Source: Clostridia bacterium (GTDB lineage Bacteria; Bacillota_A; Clostridia; Oscillospirales; CAG-272). Taken from it: DNA of 6,272 bases. The notes under the pieces are model-generated. The model was given only the letters and a program-made list of their open reading frames with translations. It ran no database searches and was not told where the DNA came from. The translations under genes and the position numbers were made by a program. Positions 5,691 through 6,272 of the stretch are shown here, in pieces (positions within the stretch are counted from its first letter, which is position 1; every line of letters starts with the position of its first letter). The stretch is taken from contig JAFTRB010000115.1 of NCBI GenBank assembly GCA_017462445.1, positions 1 through 6,272 on the forward strand, written 5' to 3'.

Positions 5691-6272
5691 TCACTTTCCT
5701 CCCTTCGTTATCTGAACGAGAATCTCGTCGTCGGTGTAATAGCGCGCGGTGGTATAGGTGCGCAGCTTGTTTGAGGAGGTGATAACAGGCATCTTGGCGC
5801 ACATCGGATTGTTCATATACATAAGCGGACAGATGTAGGAGGTTATGACTCCGGTCCTCTTAAGCCTTTCGGCAAACTCGGTCTTCTCAAACTCGCGAAG
5901 GACAGCCGGCGCGGCAGTGAATACCGTGGGAATAACAACCCTCTTGTTGCCGGCCTCCTTAAGTCCCTGCTCTACCTTAATGGTCCAGGTCTTGAGCTGC
6001 TCGAGCGACATATGGGGACAGCCCATAAAGCAAAGCTTGGGCGTGGCGTCCCGGTTCTTCCACATTACGGGATAGGACGCCTTTACTCTTTCAAGCTCGG
6101 CATCGTCAATGACATACTCCTCTGCCCCATCGAGTATAAGAGCCTCGCCCTGCGCCTTTGCCTCGGGAGTCAGGTTATCTATATGATAGAGTCCGACAGC
6201 TCCGTTGGAGGCGGTGGCAGCGCCAAAGTCCATCAAATAGGTACAAGCGGCATCGTTAAGCTCCTCGCAAAG
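5691..6272 (-). CDS. Aconitase X large (catalytic) subunit, C-terminal 193 residues, cut by window edge
   Basis: This is the C-terminal part of the aconitase X catalytic subunit (DUF521 type), an iron-sulphur dehydratase distantly related to aconitase. Recognisable segments are MDFGAATASNGAVGLYHI followed by TPEA near the start of the visible part, MGCPHMSLEQL in the middle, and ICPLMYMNNPMCAK followed by VITSSNKLRTY near the end. The cysteines in GCPH and ICPL lie in conserved motifs and are candidate cluster ligands; a further cysteine occurs in MCAK. Full subunits are about 400 residues, so roughly half is missing to the right. The frame is open to the edge (first visible residues LCEELNDAAC), so a TTG at 6236 and the adjacent ATG at 6233 are internal codons. 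The tail, RYYTDDEILVQITKGGK, differs from the archaeal-type C-terminus I remember and may mark a separate clade. It forms an operon with the swivel subunit downstream. Confidence 0.87.
   Translation of the reverse strand, partial: LCEELNDAACTYLMDFGAATASNGAVGLYHIDNLTPEAKAQGEALILDGAEEYVIDDAELERVKASYPVMWKNRDATPKLCFMGCPHMSLEQLKTWTIKVEQGLKEAGNKRVVIPTVFTAAPAVLREFEKTEFAERLKRTGVITSYICPLMYMNNPMCAKMPVITSSNKLRTYTTARYYTDDEILVQITKGGK

Noticed and set aside
6231..6236. TTG or ATG as the start of a short 180-residue protein
   Set aside because: The frame stays open to the window edge with AcnX-like sequence before it, so these are internal codons of a truncated gene.
3901..6272. A single operon joining AcnX with serC-serA as one pathway
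   Set aside because: A terminator and a near-consensus promoter separate them, so adjacency alone does not support a joint pathway.

Overview
The window (6,272 bp) looks like chromosomal DNA of an anaerobic, gut-type Clostridia bacterium (Firmicutes; Oscillospiraceae-like at a guess). The reasons are the moderate base composition of the genes against very A/T-rich spacers, strong GGAGG-type ribosome binding sites, near-consensus SigA promoters, and clostridial-style versions of TypA, SerC and SerA. The lineage is an inference from protein flavour; no rRNA or marker search was possible. I see no insertion sequence, integrase, tRNA, rRNA, CRISPR array or plasmid signature.

Layout, left to right: (1) 1-1161, minus strand: the N-terminal 387 codons of the ribosome-associated GTPase TypA/BipA, running off the left edge. 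(2) 1162-1400: an A/T-rich divergent intergenic region with one good SigA-type promoter facing each way. (3) 1401-2591, plus strand: a cytoplasmic family GH88 unsaturated glucuronyl hydrolase, the only plus-strand gene. (4) 2615-2651: a hairpin with T-tracts on both strands, shared as a terminator by the converging genes. (5) 5016-2678, minus strand: a serC-serA operon (phosphoserine aminotransferase, then 3-phosphoglycerate dehydrogenase with an ACT domain). It has a near-consensus promoter, a small leader hairpin, palindromes upstream of the -35 box, and a 14-bp hairpin between the two genes that is fully paired only in the operon's own RNA. (6) 5142-5167: a terminator for the operon to the right. 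(7) 6272-5243, minus strand: the two subunits of an aconitase X (AcnX) enzyme, the large one cut by the right edge, the small one (swivel domain) complete and 1 nt downstream.

How the genes relate: SerA oxidises 3-phosphoglycerate to 3-phosphohydroxypyruvate and SerC transaminates it to phosphoserine, so these are the first two steps of serine synthesis; a phosphoserine phosphatase is not in the window. The AcnX pair is a separate transcription unit, divided from serC by a terminator and a promoter. Its substrate cannot be read from the sequence, and it is the least understood item here. The GH88 enzyme would split unsaturated uronyl oligosaccharides left by polysaccharide lyases, but no lyase, transporter or uronate-pathway gene accompanies it. 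I did not find a clearly new multi-gene system; the best leads are the AcnX pair and the control elements around serC-serA.
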